This document shows positions 60,413 to 64,000 of a stretch of DNA of 64,000 nucleotides, piece by piece. Numbering within the stretch: position 1 is the stretch's first letter; every line of letters starts with the position of its first letter. Under the pieces are notes generated by a model, which was not told the origin of the DNA, did not search any database, and saw only the letters and a program-made list of their open reading frames with translations. A program made the position numbers and the translations under genes. Source of the stretch: a virus; IMG/VR virus record IMGVR_UViG_3300032268_000759, positions 90,841-154,840 of that record; one strand, written 5' to 3'.

Positions 60413-61349
60413 AATATTAGTTCATATAATGCCATGGGATATAGATTACGCGTTACTTGCTTTTGACAAGTTAAAACAATCTTCTTATTTCATAAATAGT
60501 GATGATAAAATTTATATTGATTCTTTTTTAAATTTATCTCATAGTATTATTGATTGGAATAATTCTTCTTTTCCTAAAGAATATTTTATTAAAAAATATC
60601 AAGTACTTGATGACTTAATAAAAGATGTTTTTACTCATAAATCTTTTATATATGATAAAGAAGGTATTTATGGTCATTTAGATTCTCAAAAAGAAATTAT
60701 TGAATCTCATATTGACTATTATATTGGACTATGCCCTGATGTGAATTTTCAAGAACATTTATTATACTATTTAATTGAATCAGCTAAACAAATAAAAAGT
60801 GAATATTTTGTGTTGACTCCACAAATATTTAAAAGTTGGGACTCAAGTTGGGATACATTAGTAAATCAGAAATTTCAACATGTACCTTATGAAAAATGTA
60901 TAGATACTGACATACATGAAATAAGACATGCCTGTTCAGATTTAGGTGAACCTACTTTAAAATCAATTAGTCATTTTAAATTTGCTGGTTGGTTTGACTT
61001 ATGGAGTAAAAATTTTTATGAAAAATTAGTTCCAGTATTAGATGAATGGAAAGGATATGGACCTTGGGATCTATATGCTATGAATGTATGTGATATAGCC
61101 AAATCTTTAAATGTGGATGTTAAACAATATGTTTTAGAAAATCAAGTTATATGGTTTCAAGATACAGGATGCTGGAAAAATGAAAATGAGTATGGTGGTG
61201 ATGGTAAATTAAGATTAGTTTATAAAGATTTTCTAAAACTAAAACTTGGAAGACAAGAACAAAGATCATATATTGATACAAATTTAAATTCTTATTTACA
61301 TCAGTGGGTAGAATACGCTAACAATAATGGCATCACAAAATCAAAATAG
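60402..61349 (+). CDS. hypothetical protein of the glycan cluster, glycosyltransferase-like
   Basis: A 315-residue protein with aromatic-rich segments (KFAGWFDLWSKNFYEKLVPV, GYGPWDLYAMNVCDIAK) and an opening MNIKILVHIMPWDIDYALLA. These recall GT-A type proteins in phage sugar clusters, but no D-x-D motif can be placed with confidence. It overlaps both neighbours. Treat the function as unknown. Confidence 0.55.
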   Translation: MNIKILVHIMPWDIDYALLAFDKLKQSSYFINSDDKIYIDSFLNLSHSIIDWNNSSFPKEYFIKKYQVLDDLIKDVFTHKSFIYDKEGIYGHLDSQKEIIESHIDYYIGLCPDVNFQEHLLYYLIESAKQIKSEYFVLTPQIFKSWDSSWDTLVNQKFQHVPYEKCIDTDIHEIRHACSDLGEPTLKSISHFKFAGWFDLWSKNFYEKLVPVLDEWKGYGPWDLYAMNVCDIAKSLNVDVKQYVLENQVIWFQDTGCWKNENEYGGDGKLRLVYKDFLKLKLGRQEQRSYIDTNLNSYLHQWVEYANNNGITKSK

Positions 61350-61896
61350 AATCAGAAGTGTAGGTAAACATACTTACGGACATCATAATATTGAAATATA
61401 TTATTGGGGTGAAGGTACTTGGCTTGATATAGGTAGTTTTTGTTCTATATCAGGTCACATTAATGTATATTTAGGAGGTAATCACAGAACAGATTGGGCT
61501 ACTACATTTCCATTTGGTCATATCCATCAAAATGTATTTAATAATTTTAGTGGAGAAGGACATCCTCAAACTAAAGGTGATGTTAAAATAGGAAATGATG
61601 TTTGGGTAGGAACAAGTGTAGTGATTATGAGTGGTGTTACAATTGGAGATGGAGCTGTATTAGCTAATAATTCTGTTATAACTAAAGATGTTGAACCATA
61701 TACTATTATTGGAGGTAATCCATCTAAAGTAATTAAAAAACGATTTGATGAAGAAACAATAGCTCAATTATTAGAATTAAAATGGTGGGAATTAGATGAT
61801 TCTTATATTAATGAAATGTCTCCATACCTTTGCAATTCTAATTTTAAAGAATACATCTCAGACTTAATTAAAGCAAAACAAGAAATAAACAAATAA
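61327..61896 (+). CDS. hexapeptide-repeat acetyltransferase
   Basis: A 189-residue left-handed beta-helix protein of the CatB/xenobiotic acetyltransferase type. Hexapeptide-type coils are VKIGNDVWVGTSVVIMSGV, then TIGDGAVLANNSVI. GGNHRTDWATTFPF near 55 holds the catalytic-type His. PYTIIGGNPSKVIKKRF closes the helix. It would acetylate a sugar of the cluster using acetyl-CoA. It overlaps the previous gene by 23 nt. Confidence 0.88.
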   Translation: MASQNQNRIRSVGKHTYGHHNIEIYYWGEGTWLDIGSFCSISGHINVYLGGNHRTDWATTFPFGHIHQNVFNNFSGEGHPQTKGDVKIGNDVWVGTSVVIMSGVTIGDGAVLANNSVITKDVEPYTIIGGNPSKVIKKRFDEETIAQLLELKWWELDDSYINEMSPYLCNSNFKEYISDLIKAKQEINK

Positions 61897-61897
61897 T

Positions 61898-62479
61898 ATG
61901 TACGATTTAGAAAAAATAGTAAATCAAATTTATCAAACTCCATCAGATATTAATGAACATATTCCTACATTAATTGAATATGCTTCTGAATGTGATACAA
62001 TAACTGAAATGGGAGTTAGAGGAATTACCTCAACATGGGCATTCTTAGGAGCTGCTCCTAAAAGATTAATTAGTTATGATATGGAAGATCCATCTCATTA
62101 TGGTTCAAATATTCAAACAGTATATGATGTTGCTAAACAATATGGTTTAAACTTTTCATTCACTAAAGCAGATGTACTTAAAATAGATATTGAAGAAACA
62201 GATTTATTGTTTTTAGATACATGGCACGCTTATGATCAATTAAAAGCTGAATTAGAACGACATTCTTCTAAAGCTAAAAAATATATTATAATGCATGATA
62301 CTACTTCTTATGAACAAAGAGATGAACCATTAACTTCAGAAAATACATTTGAAGGAGAAAAATCATCAGGTAAAGGTTTATGGCCAGCAATTACTGAATT
62401 TTTAGAAGTAAATAATGAATGGCAATTACATAAGCGTTATACTAATAATAACGGATTAACTATTTTAAAACGTATCTAA
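61898..62479 (+). CDS. SAM-methyltransferase-like protein
   Basis: A 193-residue protein with class I methyltransferase features: ITEMGVRGITSTWAFL near 36-51 (motif I position), LISYDMEDPSH, then LLFLDTWHAYDQLKAELE and KYIIMHDTTSY near 128. This resembles the methyltransferase-24 / cephalosporin-hydroxylase-like group in sugar clusters. Its stop overlaps the next start. Confidence 0.7.
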   Translation: MYDLEKIVNQIYQTPSDINEHIPTLIEYASECDTITEMGVRGITSTWAFLGAAPKRLISYDMEDPSHYGSNIQTVYDVAKQYGLNFSFTKADVLKIDIEETDLLFLDTWHAYDQLKAELERHSSKAKKYIIMHDTTSYEQRDEPLTSENTFEGEKSSGKGLWPAITEFLEVNNEWQLHKRYTNNNGLTILKRI

Positions 62480-63174
62480 TGAAAATAAAAGTATTTGTAC
62501 GACACTGTAATTTTTCCTCTAACTCAGTAGGAAAAAATAAACCAGATTGGTTTTCAAGAGAAAAATGCTGGGATAGTCTAAAGTCAACTTCAGATGAAAA
62601 TACAGAAATAAATGTTATGTTTGATGGTGAACCTAATAAAGAACATTTCTTATATGACCCATCAGAAGGATATAACTTAATTTGTAAATATGGAGGAAAT
62701 GATGGTAAGTCATTTTTGAATCTATTAGAGTATGTTTATGAGCAAGATATAGATGATGATACAATTCTATATTTTTTAGAAGATGATTATATCCACAGAT
62801 CAGGGTGGACAAATATTTTAAGAGAAGGATTTGAATATATTGGAGTAGATTATATTACACTTTATGATCATAAAGATAAATATTTTTTACCTATGTATGA
62901 TGATCTTCAAAGTAAAATTATAGCAACACCTTCAATTCATTGGAGGACAGTTCCATCTACTACTAACACATATGCTATGTTAGCCAAAACCTTTAAAAAA
63001 CACTATAGTATTCATAGAGAATATTGTGATTTAGAAAAAGGATATACTCGAGATCATGATAAGTTTCTTAGATTATGGAATGAAGGATCTCATTTAGTAT
63101 CATGTATCCCAGGTTATTCAACACATTGTGAAGTAGAATATTTATCACCTTGTGTAGATTGGAGTAAAATATGA
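62479..63174 (+). CDS. glycosyltransferase-like protein
   Basis: A 231-residue protein. ILYFLEDDYIHRSGW near 95-109 holds an acidic E-D-D motif like the metal site of GT-A enzymes. DLEKGYTRDHDKFLRLWN near 190 and the CIPGYSTHCEVEYLSP end support a glycosyltransferase-like fold. It overlaps both neighbours. Substrates are unknown. Confidence 0.65.
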   Translation: MKIKVFVRHCNFSSNSVGKNKPDWFSREKCWDSLKSTSDENTEINVMFDGEPNKEHFLYDPSEGYNLICKYGGNDGKSFLNLLEYVYEQDIDDDTILYFLEDDYIHRSGWTNILREGFEYIGVDYITLYDHKDKYFLPMYDDLQSKIIATPSIHWRTVPSTTNTYAMLAKTFKKHYSIHREYCDLEKGYTRDHDKFLRLWNEGSHLVSCIPGYSTHCEVEYLSPCVDWSKI

Positions 63175-63923
63175 TTAGTGTAATAATACCAACATATAAA
63201 AGTCCTGAAGTATTAGACTTATGTCTTCAGTCAGCAATTGAAGGACAAGAAAAGAAAAATCAAATAATTGTTGTAGTTGATGGTTATTATGATATTAATA
63301 AAGAGGTGTTGGAGAAGCATTCAAAATCAATTGATATACTTAATTTAGAGGAGAATGTAGGACTATGTCGAGGAACAAATTTTGGTGTGTATAACGCCAA
63401 GTATGACCCGATTCTCATTGTTAATGATGACAATGTATTCCCACTTGGTTGGGATACAAAGTTATTAAGTAAGTTTCAAAAAGGTTGGGTATTTGCTCCA
63501 AATCAAATTGAACCAAACCCAAGTATGTTTCCTCAATTTAATATTAAAAACTTGGGACGTACAGTTGAGGAGTTTGATTTAAAAACATTTCAAGAATATG
63601 AACAAACATTATCTGTTGATAAAACAGAATTTAATGGTTCAACACTCCCAATATTCATGTCTAAAGATGATTATTTAATTGTTAATGGTTGGGATGAAAA
63701 CTACAGTCAAGGAATGGTAGCAGATTGGGACTTTTTCTTAAAATGTAATAAAGCAGGATTTCAAATGGTAAGAACATATAATACACATTTTTACCATTTT
63801 GCTTCAATATCAGTTAATGGAGAAAAAAGGCAACAAGCAGAACAAGAAGCACATATGTGGGCTATGTATAAGTGGGGAAAACCAATTCAACATAACCCAA
63901 AAAACAATCTTAAATATTTATAA
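63171..63923 (+). CDS. glycosyltransferase family 2
   Basis: A 250-residue GT2 enzyme. SVIIPTYKSPEVLDLCLQSA opens the nucleotide-binding domain. VGLCRGTNFGV and the D-x-D region LIVNDDNVFPLGW near 77-90 are classic. Acceptor-side features include GSTLPIFMSKDDYLIVNGWD and QGMVADWDFFLKC. It is the last gene of the coupled cluster before a new promoter. Confidence 0.88.
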   Translation: MISVIIPTYKSPEVLDLCLQSAIEGQEKKNQIIVVVDGYYDINKEVLEKHSKSIDILNLEENVGLCRGTNFGVYNAKYDPILIVNDDNVFPLGWDTKLLSKFQKGWVFAPNQIEPNPSMFPQFNIKNLGRTVEEFDLKTFQEYEQTLSVDKTEFNGSTLPIFMSKDDYLIVNGWDENYSQGMVADWDFFLKCNKAGFQMVRTYNTHFYHFASISVNGEKRQQAEQEAHMWAMYKWGKPIQHNPKNNLKYL

Positions 63924-63928
63924 TAAAG

Positions 63929-63960
63929 TTTGGCTTTTTAAAATACTTTAATTATATTTA
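63929..63960 (+). promoter_or_regulatory. host-type promoter, predicted leaderless
   Basis: TTTG (63929-63932, in AGTTTGGC), 20 nt, TATATTTA (63953-63960), 4 nt, then the ATG at 63965. Confidence 0.6.
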
Positions 63961-63964
63961 CACC

Positions 63965-64000
63965 ATGGCAAGAACTGTGAAACAATATGTACCACCAAAC
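63965..64000 (+). CDS. N-terminal start of a truncated gene
   Basis: A start codon followed by 11 codons (MARTVKQYVPPN) to the window edge. The promoter just upstream supports a real start. The product cannot be named. Confidence 0.5.
   Translation, partial: MARTVKQYVPPN

Overview
This window is part of the genome of a large, AT-rich, T4-type contractile-tailed phage whose genes all lie on the + strand. The T4-like core is plain from sequence: tail sheath, tail tube, tape measure, baseplate hub, gp32, UvsX, RNase H-type exonuclease, gp41 helicase, NrdA/NrdB, gp43 polymerase, gp45 clamp and gp44/gp62 clamp loader. The host is probably a member of the Bacteroidetes (Flavobacteriia-like). Start codons follow AAAGTT or A-rich leaders rather than Shine-Dalgarno sequences. 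About a dozen intergenic promoters also fit the Bacteroidetes -33/-7 form (TTG, then exactly 20 nt, then TAnnTT). Host and phage identity are inferences, because no host sequence is present.

Layout. 1-8700: adhesion module with two modular fibres (440-3334, 6375-7655), three LamG-lectin paralogues in tandem, a GIY-YIG homing endonuclease and several small proteins. 8747-20208: sheath, tube, a gp26-like protein with a probable frameshift extension, tape measure, baseplate proteins and a hub fused to a tail lysozyme. 20275-31398: a small family-A-like polymerase, gp32, UvsX, RNase H-type exonuclease, a second homing endonuclease, gp41, NrdB, NrdA and an EF-hand membrane protein. 31398-37278: a 7-deazaguanine module (TGT/DpdA-like protein, QueC, QueD, QueE, FolE) with two thioredoxins, HPRT, a MazG-like protein and tRNA-Glu. 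37366-40041: a third fibre. 40097-48794: gp43, gp45, GroES, GroEL, gp44, gp62 and a Cas4/RecB-like nuclease. 48834-63923: a ribbon-helix-helix-like protein, then about 15 kb of tightly overlapping glycan genes: glycosyltransferases, a ColD-like PLP enzyme, a TPP enzyme, a dehydroquinate-synthase-like cyclase, an aldolase-like protein, SDRs, methyltransferases and an acetyltransferase. No gene-free stretch exceeds 300 bases.

How it works together. NrdA/B, HPRT and the MazG-like protein probably shape the nucleotide pool. FolE-QueD-QueE-QueC would turn GTP into a 7-deazaguanine base, and the TGT-like protein could insert it into phage DNA as protection against nucleases. The fibres and LamG proteins probably contact the host surface. 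The glycan genes could build an unusual deoxy- or branched sugar for virion glycosylation or host-surface remodelling. Two promoter classes seem to split the programme. One is host-like, often places the start codon 4-5 nt after the -7 box and so predicts leaderless mRNAs. The other is a TAATATTTATAA motif without a -33 box, mainly ahead of tail genes, and is a candidate late promoter.
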